44,298 nt of DNA from Maricaulis sp963976135. GTDB lineage: Bacteria > Pseudomonadota > Alphaproteobacteria > Caulobacterales > Maricaulaceae. The notes below the pieces were generated by a model. The model made no database searches. It was not told the origin of the DNA and worked only from the letters and a program-made list of their open reading frames with translations. Each line of letters starts with the position of its first letter. The stretch's first letter is position 1. Made by a program: the position numbers and the translations under genes. This document shows, one piece after another, positions 24,901 to 33,774 of this stretch. The stretch covers positions 1-44,298 of the forward strand of contig NZ_CAXBKN010000011.1 in assembly GCF_963976135.1 (NCBI RefSeq), given 5' to 3'.

Positions 24901-26815
24901 CAACCAGATCGAAGGTCGCCGCGCGGTCATTGCCGAGGCGGCCATCGAACTGGGCATCAAGCCCGAGATAGAGGTCGCGCGGACGATAGGGAATACGCAC
25001 ATCATCGGCCACCGGGCGGCCGCCCGGCTCGATTGCGGAAATCACGGTGCGAATTCGCAGCGGCGCATGGCTGCCCTCACCCTCGCCTTCCGGATCAATC
25101 CGCAGCACGGCATGGCCGGCCCCGTCAGCAATCGTGTCCTGCAAGTCGTGGCTGGTCTCGCGAAAGCTCTCATCATAGCGGCCGAAGGAGAAGCGGGCAT
25201 GATCCGGGAAGGGATTGGGATCTAGCTCGATGCGGATCGTGCCCTCGACCGGCAGACCGGCGCCTGGCGCGCCATAGAGGAAGCGGACATCGGCCTCGAC
25301 ATCGCGCACTTCACCGGCACGCATCGGCATGGCGGTATCGGCGCTCAGATCCAGCGCAATGCGCTGCGGCACGAAATCCTCAACCGAGAAGCGCGTCTGG
25401 GCGATCAGGCCATAACCGTCGAGCATGGCATCAAGGCGCCATTCGCCGCGCGCGGATTCGCGCGCCAGGTCATAATCCCAGAACACGGTGCCGCCGATCG
25501 GCGCACCTTCAAAGCGCTGACGCGCGGCCTCGATGCCATTGGGGCCGTACAGCACCAGATCGCCGGAACGATTGGAGATCGACACGGCCTGGGCATCGCG
25601 CAACATGGCGGCGATATGGACCGGCTCACCGGGCCGGTAAATGCCGCGATCAAGATAGAAATAGCCGTCCGCGCCTTCGCTGCGATCACGGCCGGCAATG
25701 TCCTGCCCGCTCAGATCAACCGGATTGCGTTGCAGGTCGAGCACGGCAAAATCATTATTCGCACCATAGGCCATCAGCAGGCGGGGCGTATTGCCATCCT
25801 CACCACGCATCAAGGGGCCGGCGAAACGGGCGCGCCCGGCCGCATCGGTCGTCGCGGTACCGAGAATTTCATTGCTGCGCGCCACCAGTTCGACGCGCAC
25901 GCCGGGCACGGGCCGGGCCGTCTGCAGGGAGCGCACGACATAATCAATACCGTCGCGTCCGCGATAGGCAGTCAGGGCCAGATCGGTGATGACGAGCCAG
26001 CGGCTCGAGCGCGCCGGAACGTGAAAATCATCCTCGGCCTCGGCAGCATCACTGACCTGGATGTAATAGGCCCCGGGACGCAGGCGACCAATGGCTTCGG
26101 CGAGCGGGAAGACGGTCGTGACGGGCGCGTTCAGCGCACCAGCCGTGTCCATCTCGCCCTGCCACAGACGTTCGGCAACCGGAAATGGGCTCTCATCGCT
26201 GTCCTGCCAGTCATACTCGTCAAAGCCGGCGGTGAAGCCCGATGTGATCGAGCGGAAGGCCAGCGCCCGGTCGGTAACACGCCAGAGCGCCACCGCGACC
26301 GTGTCGACATTGACCGTCTCTATCGCCAGGCCATCGGCTTCCAGTCGCGGCAGGATGACACCGTCGCCGGCAATCCCGACATAGGCGGGGCGATCCCCGA
26401 AATCGACCTCGATCTGCTCGTCGGCACGCAGCGCCTGGCCATCAGCACCGGGCAGTCCCGAGCGCAGCGTGACCGTCTGCCCCTCACCGAAGGCCAGACC
26501 GCCCAGGCACAAGGACTGCCCGCTGACCGCGATCGCGACCGGACGCTCGGGCTCGAGGGCGACATAGGGCTCGTAATCGGCCTGGGGATCGAGCGGAAGG
26601 GTGAAGCCGAGGCAGAGGCGCGGCGCATCGCCGCTGACATCAACCTGGTAACGCAAAAAGGCGAAATCGGTGGCGGTCCCATCGCCGGCGGCGCGTGCCG
26701 CATCGGCGGACCGGCTGTCGAGCGGCGGCCCCTGGACGCTCGTGTCTTGTCCGGAACACCCGATCAGACCTGCAGCCAGAACCAGGGCCGCAGCCCCCAT
26801 ACGCCAGTTCAACAT
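21953..26815 (-). CDS. Bacterial alpha-2-macroglobulin lipoprotein (YfhM/ECAM type)
   Basis: This 1620-residue lipoprotein begins with a lipobox LIGC whose Cys is residue 20. It contains MG-type beta-sandwich domains, a bait-region area in the middle, the thioester motif YPYGCTEQ with C1156, and helical repeats of the thioester domain after it. Bacterial alpha-2-macroglobulins trap attacking proteases in the periplasm and work with PBP1C, which repairs the cell wall after a breach. The gene directly precedes pbpC with a 3-base gap. The CTEQ thioester is intact, so this is the protease-trapping type rather than the thioester-less MagD type. Confidence 0.95.
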   Translation of the reverse strand: MLNWRMGAAALVLAAGLIGCSGQDTSVQGPPLDSRSADAARAAGDGTATDFAFLRYQVDVSGDAPRLCLGFTLPLDPQADYEPYVALEPERPVAIAVSGQSLCLGGLAFGEGQTVTLRSGLPGADGQALRADEQIEVDFGDRPAYVGIAGDGVILPRLEADGLAIETVNVDTVAVALWRVTDRALAFRSITSGFTAGFDEYDWQDSDESPFPVAERLWQGEMDTAGALNAPVTTVFPLAEAIGRLRPGAYYIQVSDAAEAEDDFHVPARSSRWLVITDLALTAYRGRDGIDYVVRSLQTARPVPGVRVELVARSNEILGTATTDAAGRARFAGPLMRGEDGNTPRLLMAYGANNDFAVLDLQRNPVDLSGQDIAGRDRSEGADGYFYLDRGIYRPGEPVHIAAMLRDAQAVSISNRSGDLVLYGPNGIEAARQRFEGAPIGGTVFWDYDLARESARGEWRLDAMLDGYGLIAQTRFSVEDFVPQRIALDLSADTAMPMRAGEVRDVEADVRFLYGAPGAGLPVEGTIRIELDPNPFPDHARFSFGRYDESFRETSHDLQDTIADGAGHAVLRIDPEGEGEGSHAPLRIRTVISAIEPGGRPVADDVRIPYRPRDLYLGLDAQFDGRLGNDRAATFDLVGLDALGEMRAARVEWQVIRTDWNYDWYRTEGGSWRWRRTQNAVVVEDGVAALSADAVSQIVTAALSWGDYQLVVTDIESGISSSTHFWVGWGRTSSTGDDAPDRVRLAGPDQPVAAGEMATISILPPYAGEAEIVIASDRVLATQSISVPEQGAEVSFAVTEEWGAGAYAMVSVFTPRDPVAQPRPRRAVGVTYLAVDTGDRELALSLDAPEVARPRQTLDIAVTATGPVRAGAWVTVAAVDEGILALTRFASPDPVGWYFGRSSLAVDLLDDYGRLLDPNQGAAAPVRTGGDQIGGAGLTVVPTRTVALFSGPIAFDRAGNATVTLDIPDFNGELRLMAVAWSGTGLGQASQPLTVRDEVPAELILPRFLAPGDSSMTTLTIDNVEGTAGVYAAAINASGAVTASSDDQIELAVGARIDRRYPVNGADAGIGDVGLSVDGPAGFAVSRSYPIEVRSAWLPSSDVMRGRVEPGASWSLDSSTLAAFLPGSSEVSVSFSATPLDEHALLRSLSRYPYGCTEQITSRALPLLYAQDLAALSGTDGFDQSRLQIQDAISTLLSREAADGSIGLWRVGDRGATPWLGAYVVDFLSRAKTAGYTVPDAALERAYGALEHVASQELWRAPGYQSTVYRWVGQTDTAQRLSDRSAAYALYVLARAGRVDRSRLRYMHDERLDAITSPLARAQIGAALFLIGDRSRSHNAFLHAEAALGYSNPGDWYQTSRRDLAGVLALAAEAGESEVVGRLAERVALELPEPGRLTTQEKAFLLLAAQALSAGTQALEIESGTSQGTPGQREFLLTPGELTGTVGFANRGANPVWVTQIAHGETLEAPAAVAEQIAIAKQVRAMDGTSVDLTKLVQGDRLIIDVMLSPSEQRTVPAILVDLLPAGLEIEAIIRPEDAGPNGIYPWLGAIDDPRIAEARDDRFVAAIDLRTGRPSHLAYIVRAVTPGQYTMPGAVVEDMYRPDVFARSETGQMIIRPRD

Positions 26816-26922
26816 ACCGATAACTCCCCATCCCCGAAGCTTTCAATTATAGGACCAAACGGCAAACTTCGCACCCCATATTCCGGATTCTCAAGGAAAT
26901 ATTTGCCAAACCTGCCAGTAGG

Positions 26923-27630
26923 CTAGCCCAGTTCGATGCCGCAGAATGCGGCCAGGGCGCGCCAGGGAATGGCCGCCGAGGCGACGCCCAGTGCCACAAG
27001 CACCAATCCGACGCCGCGGCGCAGCCCCGGCCGCTGCGACAGGCGCATCAGCGCCTGGGCGCCAAAGGCCGCCCCCACCACCGCCGGCACAGTGCCGAGT
27101 CCGAAACCGGCCATGATCGCCGCGCCGCCGCCGGCCGAACCGGACAGCATGGCGTAGAATAGCGCCGCATAGACCATGCCGCAGGGCAAAAGCCCCCAGA
27201 GGAAGCCTGCCAGTACCGGACTTGCCGCCGAAAATGCGCGCCCCAGGGGCGCACGCAGGATCGAGACAACACGTGTGCCGATCCGGTCCATCCCGGCCAG
27301 GCTCGGCGCCCATCCGGCGACCGACAGGCCGATATAGACCAGCGTCACTGCCCCGGCCCAGCGCAGGAGGAGATGCGCCTCGGCGCGGTCGAAAGAGAAA
27401 TACACGCTGGACCCGACCAGGCCGATAATCGCGCCGGCCAGCACATAGGCACTCACCCGCCCGAGCTGGGCCAGCAATATGGTGCGGGCTCGCGTCGAGG
27501 TCTCGCCATCCGGCGACAGGCTCAGCATCAGCCCGGAAGCGATGCCGCCGCACATGCCGGCGCAATGCAGGCTGGAGGCAAAGCCGGCCAGAAGTCCACC
27601 GGCGAGACTCAACTGGGTGAGCGGGTCCAT
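26923..27630 (-). CDS. SafE/DsbD-like membrane protein of the cbb3 locus
   Basis: Starting at 27630, with AGGA 7 bases upstream, the 235-residue product has six membrane segments and the HCAGMCGG motif at 22-29, with a second conserved Cys in GLLPCGMVY. This is the COG2836 sulfite exporter TauE/SafE (DsbD transmembrane-like) family. Members sit beside ccoGHIS in many proteobacteria and are thought to help copper or redox handling for cbb3 oxidase. The substrate is not proven. Here it is separated from ccoS by a gene on the opposite strand. A longer start at 27702 is less likely. Confidence 0.85.
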   Translation of the reverse strand: MDPLTQLSLAGGLLAGFASSLHCAGMCGGIASGLMLSLSPDGETSTRARTILLAQLGRVSAYVLAGAIIGLVGSSVYFSFDRAEAHLLLRWAGAVTLVYIGLSVAGWAPSLAGMDRIGTRVVSILRAPLGRAFSAASPVLAGFLWGLLPCGMVYAALFYAMLSGSAGGGAAIMAGFGLGTVPAVVGAAFGAQALMRLSQRPGLRRGVGLVLVALGVASAAIPWRALAAFCGIELG

Positions 27631-27755
27631 GACGGCGTCCTGACGCGGCTGATGGGCAAAACTGTGGTCAATCCGACAATAGGCCCAATAAAAGTGTGGC
27701 ATAAATAGGCGAACCGGGAAAACATGGCAGCACGCATTCGGGAGGGCATGAAATC

Positions 27756-28529
27756 ATGGTCACATTGCAGAAAGTCCGGCGCGACGCGCCATGGAACTGG
27801 CTTAAGGCCGGCTGGGCCGACATGATGCGGGCACCCCGCGTCAGCCTCAGTTATGGCCTGATTTTCGTCGCCATTGGCGCGCTGATTACCGGCGGCCTCT
27901 GGGTTCTCAATCTGGGTGCTGTCGCCCCCGTGGCCCTGAGCGGCTTTGCGCTGATCGCCCCGGCGCTGGCCATCGGCATCTACCAGGTCAGCCGCGCGCT
28001 TGATCGCGGTGAGGTCCCGCGCTTTCGCGTCATCATTTCGCGCTTTCCCGACCGCATCACTCAGATCGCCTTTCTCTCCCTTCTCCTGCTCCTTCTATTG
28101 ATGGTCTGGCTCGAGATCGCGCAATTCATGTTCGTCATCATCGCGCCGGGCACGCCGCTTTCGCCCGGACCCTTCCTGGAATTCTCCCTGTCCGAACCGG
28201 CCGGCATGACCTTGCTCGTGCTCGGCACCATTATCGGCTCGCTTCTGGCCGGCATCGCTTTCGCCATTTCGGCAATCGCCTTTCCCATGCTGGTCGACCA
28301 GGATGTCGATGCCGTGACCGCGCTGGTCGCGAGTGTCACCGCTGTGCGCCGCCAGCCCTTCGTCATGTTCACCTGGGCCTGGCTGATCGGTTTCATGACC
28401 GTGGCCGGCACCGCTTTCTTCCTGATCGGGCTGGCACTGGTCTTCCCGTGGCTGGCCCATGCCAGCTGGCATGCCTACAAGGATTTCGCGCCCTTGCCAT
28501 CGACCTCGTCCTCAGCCTCAGTCGGCTGA
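27756..28529 (+). CDS. DUF2189 family integral membrane protein
   Basis: The 257-residue protein has about six hydrophobic helices and the DUF2189 opening block WNWLKAGWADMMRAPRVSLSYG, with a closing WLAHASWHAYKD. Function is unknown. It is transcribed divergently from the SafE-like gene and toward ccoS. Its last 55 bases overlap the end of ccoS on the other strand, and its C-terminal tail (PLPSTSSSASVG) is low in complexity there. GGAGGG lies 11 bases before the ATG. Confidence 0.87.
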   Translation: MVTLQKVRRDAPWNWLKAGWADMMRAPRVSLSYGLIFVAIGALITGGLWVLNLGAVAPVALSGFALIAPALAIGIYQVSRALDRGEVPRFRVIISRFPDRITQIAFLSLLLLLLLMVWLEIAQFMFVIIAPGTPLSPGPFLEFSLSEPAGMTLLVLGTIIGSLLAGIAFAISAIAFPMLVDQDVDAVTALVASVTAVRRQPFVMFTWAWLIGFMTVAGTAFFLIGLALVFPWLAHASWHAYKDFAPLPSTSSSASVG

Positions 28530-28687
28530 GGCCGCGGCTGCAGCGGCTTGTCATCATCGATCAGGATGCGCTCTCCGGCACCATCGAGATCCTCGAACTG
28601 GCCCGATTTCAGGCTCCACAGAAAGCCGACCAGTCCGAGAAATCCCAGACCGAGCGCAATGGGGATCAACCAGATCAGTGCATTCAT
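28475..28687 (-). CDS. ccoS: cbb3-type oxidase assembly protein CcoS
   Basis: CcoS is a small single-helix membrane protein needed to load cofactors (heme b and Cu) into CcoN. The 70-residue product has one N-terminal helix (about 4-26) with the family pattern WLIPIALGLGFLGLVGFLWSLKSGQFEDLDGAGERIL, then an acidic tail. It overlaps the ccoI stop by 4 bases and, at its 3' end, overlaps DUF2189 in antisense by 55 bases. Confidence 0.93.
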   Translation of the reverse strand: MNALIWLIPIALGLGFLGLVGFLWSLKSGQFEDLDGAGERILIDDDKPLQPRPQPTEAEDEVDGKGAKSL

Positions 28688-30870
28688 CGGCGTGCGAGCC
28701 TCAAGGCGTTGAGCGTGACCAGGATTGACGAACCTGACATCGCTATCGCGGCAATCAATGGCGTGACCATTCCCATCACAGCCAGCGGCACGGCGATCAT
28801 ATTATAGCCCGCCGCCAGGGAGAAATTCTCCAGCACACGGCGCCGGGCCGAGCGCGAGATATCGAGCGCTGCGAGGCAGCCGGTCAACTTGTTTCCCTGC
28901 AGCACAAAATCTGCCGCGGCCTGGGAAATCTCCGCCGCTGCGGCCAAGGAGACCGAGGCATCGGCAGCTGCCAGGGCGGGCGCGTCATTGATGCCGTCGC
29001 CGATCATCAGCACGCTGCCACCTTGGGCCTTGAGTGCTTCGATGCGGGCGATCTTGTCCTGCGGTTTCAGCTCGGCGGTCCAGTCCTCAATTCCCAGCTC
29101 GCCCGCGATTGCAGCGACCGGACCGCTTCGGTCGCCGGAAAGCAGTTCAATCCGGCAGCCACGCCGGCGCAAACCGTCAATCGTCTCGCGGGCATCGCCG
29201 CGCAACCGGTCCTGGAAACGGAAACGGACCGGCTCCCCCTCATCGACGACCAGCCAGGCTTCCGAGTGCGGATCGCTCGCCGCCTCAATCCCCAGCCAGC
29301 GAGCCGAGCCGAAGCGCAAGCGCTGCCCGTCCTCGATGCAATCCAGGCCGCCGCCGGCAATCTCGCGCACATTCCGTGCTGCCGGGCCCATGCCGGCGGC
29401 ATCGGCGACGGCGCGCGACAAGGGATGATGGCTGGTCCGTGCCAGACGTGCGGCGAGCTCCAGCATGCCGGCCGGCAAAGCCTCCGGCTCGACCAGGCGT
29501 GGACGGCCCTCGGTCATTGTGCCGGTCTTGTCGACCACGACCGTGTCGATCCGCGCCATCCGCTCCAGTGCATCACCGGATTTGACCAGCACACCCGCCT
29601 TGAACAGGCGTCCGGACGCGACGACATGGACGGCCGGCACGGCCAGTCCCAGGGCGCACGGGCAGGTAATGATCAAGACCGCGATGGCGTTAATAATGCC
29701 GATCCGCAAATCACCGCCCAGCACCGCCCAGCCAATCACCGTCGCCAGCGCCAGCGAATGCACCAATGGCACATAGAGTCGCGCCGCCTGGTCAGCCAGG
29801 CGAACGAAATGTGAGCGGCTTTGTTCGCCGGCCTCGACCATCCGGGTAATCTCGGCAAGCAGGGAATTATCGCGGTCGGCGCTGGCGCGCATCACCAGCT
29901 TGCCGTCCAGGTTGAGCATGCCGGAAAAGACCTGCACGCCGGGCCGCGCCTCGACCGGCGCGGTTTCGCCGCTGACCAGGGAGCCGTCCAGCGCGCCCTC
30001 GCCCTCGATAATCACCGCATCAACCGGGACCCGGTCGCCGGCAGCGAGGATCAGATGGTCGCCGGCACGCACATCGCGCGCCGGAATGGCTTCCATCGCT
30101 CCATCACTGCGCAGACGATTGGCGGTCGCAGCCTGCATCGCCGCCAGCCCGCGCGCGGCCTGGCTGGCCTTGGCGCGCAGCCGCATGTCGAGAAAGCGCC
30201 CGATCAGCAGGAAGAAGAGCAACATGGCCGCGGCGTCGTAATAGGTCTCGCCATGGCCGATGAAGGTCTCATAGACCGAGAGCCCGCAGGCCAGCAGCAC
30301 GGCGAGCGAGATCGGCACATCCATATTGACGTGGCCATGCTTAAGCACGGACCAGGCCGAGCGGAAAAACGGTTGACCGGAATAGGCGACCGTGGGCAGC
30401 ACGATCAGGGCCGAGATGCGGTGCATCAGGGACTGCATCGCCTCGCTCATTTCCAGCCCGCCGGACCAGACCGAGATCGAGAGAAGCATGACATTCGCCA
30501 TCGCAAAGCCGGCAACCGCCAGCGCGCGCAGCAGACGCCGCTCATCCTCCTTCTGGGGATCGCTGTCGGCTTCCGGCTCATAGGGCGTAGCCGGATAGCC
30601 AATCTCGCCCAGCTTGGTAATGAAACCGCGCGCCGCCGACGCCTCACCGCGCCAGACCAGGGCCAGGCGGCCGGTGGACAGGTTCAGCCGCGCCTGCTCG
30701 ACCCGCCCATCGGCGAGCAGGCCCGCCTCGATACGGGCGATACAGCCGGCGCAGGTGGCCCCACGCACCAGAAGATCAAGATGCGAACGGCCATCGACCC
30801 GGCGCACGAAGGCCTGGGGATCGGCCTGGCCCGCAGCGGGGCCGGGCATAGCAGCGGTCAGGGCAGCCAC
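28684..30870 (-). CDS. ccoI: Copper-translocating P1B-type ATPase CcoI
   Basis: The ATPase exports Cu for CuB assembly of the cbb3 oxidase. In 728 residues it shows an N-terminal metal-binding domain with C40-A-G-C43, the transmembrane CPC in ITCPCALGLAVPA, the phosphorylation site DKTGTMTEG, and GDGINDAPALA near the end. A poly-hydrophobic final helix pair completes the P1B architecture. The start overlaps the ccoH stop by 13 bases, and the end overlaps ccoS by 4. Confidence 0.96.
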   Translation of the reverse strand: MAALTAAMPGPAAGQADPQAFVRRVDGRSHLDLLVRGATCAGCIARIEAGLLADGRVEQARLNLSTGRLALVWRGEASAARGFITKLGEIGYPATPYEPEADSDPQKEDERRLLRALAVAGFAMANVMLLSISVWSGGLEMSEAMQSLMHRISALIVLPTVAYSGQPFFRSAWSVLKHGHVNMDVPISLAVLLACGLSVYETFIGHGETYYDAAAMLLFFLLIGRFLDMRLRAKASQAARGLAAMQAATANRLRSDGAMEAIPARDVRAGDHLILAAGDRVPVDAVIIEGEGALDGSLVSGETAPVEARPGVQVFSGMLNLDGKLVMRASADRDNSLLAEITRMVEAGEQSRSHFVRLADQAARLYVPLVHSLALATVIGWAVLGGDLRIGIINAIAVLIITCPCALGLAVPAVHVVASGRLFKAGVLVKSGDALERMARIDTVVVDKTGTMTEGRPRLVEPEALPAGMLELAARLARTSHHPLSRAVADAAGMGPAARNVREIAGGGLDCIEDGQRLRFGSARWLGIEAASDPHSEAWLVVDEGEPVRFRFQDRLRGDARETIDGLRRRGCRIELLSGDRSGPVAAIAGELGIEDWTAELKPQDKIARIEALKAQGGSVLMIGDGINDAPALAAADASVSLAAAAEISQAAADFVLQGNKLTGCLAALDISRSARRRVLENFSLAAGYNMIAVPLAVMGMVTPLIAAIAMSGSSILVTLNALRLARR

Positions 30871-31325
30871 AACTCGTATTCCACCTCGAACGGCGCATCG
30901 CCGCTATTATTCACCCGCACCCGCCAGCGGCCGGCCGTCTCGCATTCCAGCTGTGCCCGGTACAGGCCATCCTGCCCTTCGGCAAAGACCAGCGGGCAGG
31001 CAGTAGTGGTGTCCGGGTGAACCATTTCGCCGCTCAGCGACAATCCGGGAACCGGGCGATCCTCCGCGTCGGCCACCGCCAGAACCAGTCGGCCGTCCAC
31101 GGCATTGAAGCTCGCCGTCCAGCCCAGTTCGACCTGGCGGCGGCGCGCTTCGAGCGTATCATTGTAATTGATGCCCTGCACGTAGGAGCGCGGCACATCC
31201 TCGCCGGGGAAAGTCTGCAGGGCGAGCGTGATGAAAGTCGCATTGACGCCGATCGTGACCCCGAAAAACACCAGGATCATCACCAGCACGTGCCAGCCGC
31301 GCAGCGGGTTGAGGAAGGATTTCAT
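30858..31325 (-). CDS. ccoH: cbb3 oxidase assembly protein CcoH (FixH)
   Basis: The 155-residue protein has one N-terminal membrane helix (about 10-33) preceded by NPLRGWHVLV and followed by a periplasmic FixH domain: YVQGINYNDTLEARRRQVELGW is the hallmark stretch. CcoH is required for stable cbb3 assembly and associates with CcoN and CcoP. It overlaps ccoG by 4 bases upstream and ccoI by 13 bases downstream. Confidence 0.94.
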   Translation of the reverse strand: MKSFLNPLRGWHVLVMILVFFGVTIGVNATFITLALQTFPGEDVPRSYVQGINYNDTLEARRRQVELGWTASFNAVDGRLVLAVADAEDRPVPGLSLSGEMVHPDTTTACPLVFAEGQDGLYRAQLECETAGRWRVRVNNSGDAPFEVEYELWLP

Positions 31326-32806
31326 TCCGCCAGCCCCGTTACAAGAACCGAACGGGTCTGTGCGCTTTCGCCGGTCGCCGGGTCCAGCACGCGGAACATG
31401 ATATCCTCGCGCGGCACATCCACCGCGCCCGGCGGCAAGGTCAGATAAATCACGAAGTCACGCGTCCGGTCGGCCTCGATATTCAAATGCATCGGGTGCT
31501 CGTCCGATGCACCCAATACCCGCACGATCAGCTCCGGGTCGCCCTCGACCACCAGCTCCAGCACGCGCGGCGCATTGGCTTTGTTGACCACTTTGATGGT
31601 GTAGCCATTGCGAATCGCGCCATCGGACAGGCGGACATAATTGGGATTGCGGTCGCGCGCGGCATTGAGTTCCAGCTCGCTGCGATTGAGCAGGCCCGCC
31701 AGCATCACCGCCGCCACCGCAGCCAGCGCCACGGCATAGACCAGGGTGCGGATGCGCACGAAGCGATAGCGTGGTTTCTCGCCGGCCTGGAAGCGGTCGA
31801 TATTGTCGTCGGTCTCATAGGCAATCAGCCCGGTGGGGCGATCGACCTTGAGCATGACATCATCGCAGGCATCAATGCACAGGGCGCACTGGATACATTC
31901 CAGCTGGGCACCGTCGCGGATATCGATGCCCATCGGGCAGACGGCGACGCATTGCATGCAGTCGATGCAATCGCCGCGATCATCCCAGGGGTCGTTTTTC
32001 TTGTGCGCGCCGCGCGGCTCGCCGCGATCAATGCGATAGGTGACGTTGAGCGCTTCGCGATCCGTCATCGCTGCCTGGATGCGCGGCCAGGGGCACATAT
32101 AGGTGCAGACCTGCTCGCGCATCGTGCCGGCGAGGATATAGGTGGTGAAGGTCAGGCCGGCGAAGAAGAGATAGGCCGACATCTCGGCCTGGCCGGTGAA
32201 GAAATTCGCCAGCGTGTCATAGGCATCATGGAAATACAGGATCCAGGCCCCGCCCGTGGCCGCCGCGATCACCAGCCAGACAGCGTGCTTTCCAGCCTTG
32301 CGCCAGACCTTGTTCAAGCTCCAGGGCGCCCGGTCGAGCTTGATGCGGGCATTGCGGTCGCCTTCGAAGGCGCGCTCGACCATGATGAAGAGATCGGTCC
32401 ACACGGTCTGCGGACAGGCATAGCCACACCAGACGCGGCCAAACAGCGCCGTCACCAGGAAGAGCGCCAGCGCCGCCAGGATCAGCAGTCCGGTGATGTA
32501 ATAGACTTCCTGCGGCCAGATCTCGATGAAGAAGAAATAGAAACGCCGGCCGGCGAAATCGATCAGGACGGCCTGGTCAGGCGCATCGCCGCCGCGATCC
32601 CAGCGCAGGAAGGGCACGAGATAATACACCGCCAGCGTAACGGCCATCACCACCCATTTGACGAAGCGGAACTTGCCGTGCGCCAGCTTGGGATAGATCG
32701 GCTCGCGCTTCTTGTAGAGCTCGCGTTCGTCGGCGGCGTTGACCGCCTTGGCTTTCGATCGGGTGATCCCGGGCGCCGCCATGCTCCGTTTTTGGGTATC
32801 AGACAT
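31322..32806 (-). CDS. ccoG: cbb3 assembly ferredoxin-like membrane protein CcoG (FixG/RdxA)
   Basis: CcoG is a membrane [4Fe-4S] protein that reduces copper for the cbb3 copper pathway. The 494-residue product has several membrane helices. Two ferredoxin cysteine clusters (CIDCMQCVAVCP and CIQCALCIDAC) lie in the middle, and an extra C/YxCP motif occurs in GRVWCGYACPQTVW. A periplasmic C-terminal Ig-like FixG domain spans about 365-494. It starts 41 bases beyond ccoP on the same strand, consistent with one long ccoNOQPGHIS transcript. Confidence 0.95.
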   Translation of the reverse strand: MSDTQKRSMAAPGITRSKAKAVNAADERELYKKREPIYPKLAHGKFRFVKWVVMAVTLAVYYLVPFLRWDRGGDAPDQAVLIDFAGRRFYFFFIEIWPQEVYYITGLLILAALALFLVTALFGRVWCGYACPQTVWTDLFIMVERAFEGDRNARIKLDRAPWSLNKVWRKAGKHAVWLVIAAATGGAWILYFHDAYDTLANFFTGQAEMSAYLFFAGLTFTTYILAGTMREQVCTYMCPWPRIQAAMTDREALNVTYRIDRGEPRGAHKKNDPWDDRGDCIDCMQCVAVCPMGIDIRDGAQLECIQCALCIDACDDVMLKVDRPTGLIAYETDDNIDRFQAGEKPRYRFVRIRTLVYAVALAAVAAVMLAGLLNRSELELNAARDRNPNYVRLSDGAIRNGYTIKVVNKANAPRVLELVVEGDPELIVRVLGASDEHPMHLNIEADRTRDFVIYLTLPPGAVDVPREDIMFRVLDPATGESAQTRSVLVTGLAE

Positions 32807-32847
32807 GGCGGCGTTAAATCCGGTTGGTGGGGTTTAGGCGATGCGAC

Positions 32848-33774
32848 TTACTGACCCGTGGGACTGCTTGCCGCAGCCTCGCCGCCGCCCAGCAGGTAGA
32901 CATAGGCTGCCAGCGCATCGATCGTGGTGTCATTGAGCCGGCCTTCCCAGGCTGGCATGACGCCATAGGGACCGCGATAGATCGTGGCGACGACCTGTTC
33001 GCGCGTGCCGCCATAGAGCCAGTCCCGGTCGATCAGATTGGGCGCGCCCTGGCTCCGGTCACCGGTGGCATCGGGCATGTGGCAGCTGACGCACTGGCTG
33101 GCATAGGTGGCGCTGCCCCGGGCGACCGCGTCAGCGGGACGGTCCTGCCCCGACAGGGAGAGGACGTAATCGGCGACATCGCCGATCTCCGAGCGGGTCA
33201 ACAAGCCATCGCGGCCATAGGCCGGCATTTGCGAGAAATGCGTATCGGTGTGCTCACTGCGGACACCGAAGCGGATCGTGGTGCGGATTTCGTCATAGCT
33301 CCCGCCCCACAGCCAGACATCATCATTGAGATTGGGGTAGCCGACAAAACCCTGGGCGCCAGAGCCATGACAGGTCGAGCAATAATTGCCGAACGCGGCA
33401 TCGCCAGCCGCACGGACAAAGCCGAGCAGATCAGGATCATCCTCGATCGCATCGATCGAGGTACCGCGCAGACGATCGAAACCCGATGCCCGCGACGCTT
33501 CCAGGTCAAGCATCGCGGCGGCGACATTGGCACGCTCGGAATTATTGCTGAGCCCGCGCGTATGGTCGCTGCCACTGCCCGACAGACCCGGCAAGGCGGG
33601 GATTGCCGGCAGGAAGACCATATAGACCACACCGATCACGATGCAGGCATAGAAGGTATACAGCCACCAGCGCGGCAGCGGCGTGTCGAGTTCCTTGATC
33701 CCGTCCCATTCATGGCCGGTGGTTTCGGTTCCCGAATGCGCGTCGGTTTCGCGGTTTTCCTCGTGATCAGACAT
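32848..33774 (-). CDS. ccoP: cbb3 oxidase diheme cytochrome c subunit CcoP
   Basis: The 308-residue subunit has one membrane helix (about 36-56) and two class I c-type heme sites, C132-S-T-C135-H136 and C228-V-S-C231-H232, with distal Met ligands likely in QMPAYG and VMPAWEG. It passes electrons from CcoO or soluble cytochrome c toward CcoN. The start at 33774 (MSDHEEN) is preferred over longer frames because it is the normal family start. It overlaps ccoQ by 8 bases. Confidence 0.96.
   Translation of the reverse strand: MSDHEENRETDAHSGTETTGHEWDGIKELDTPLPRWWLYTFYACIVIGVVYMVFLPAIPALPGLSGSGSDHTRGLSNNSERANVAAAMLDLEASRASGFDRLRGTSIDAIEDDPDLLGFVRAAGDAAFGNYCSTCHGSGAQGFVGYPNLNDDVWLWGGSYDEIRTTIRFGVRSEHTDTHFSQMPAYGRDGLLTRSEIGDVADYVLSLSGQDRPADAVARGSATYASQCVSCHMPDATGDRSQGAPNLIDRDWLYGGTREQVVATIYRGPYGVMPAWEGRLNDTTIDALAAYVYLLGGGEAAASSPTGQ

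Noticed and set aside
25616..26926. 436-codon open frame on the plus strand
   Set aside because: It is antisense to the alpha-2-macroglobulin gene and has no ribosome site or motifs.
31487..32854. 455-codon open frame on the plus strand
   Set aside because: It is antisense to ccoG with its ferredoxin clusters; composition is that of a shadow frame.
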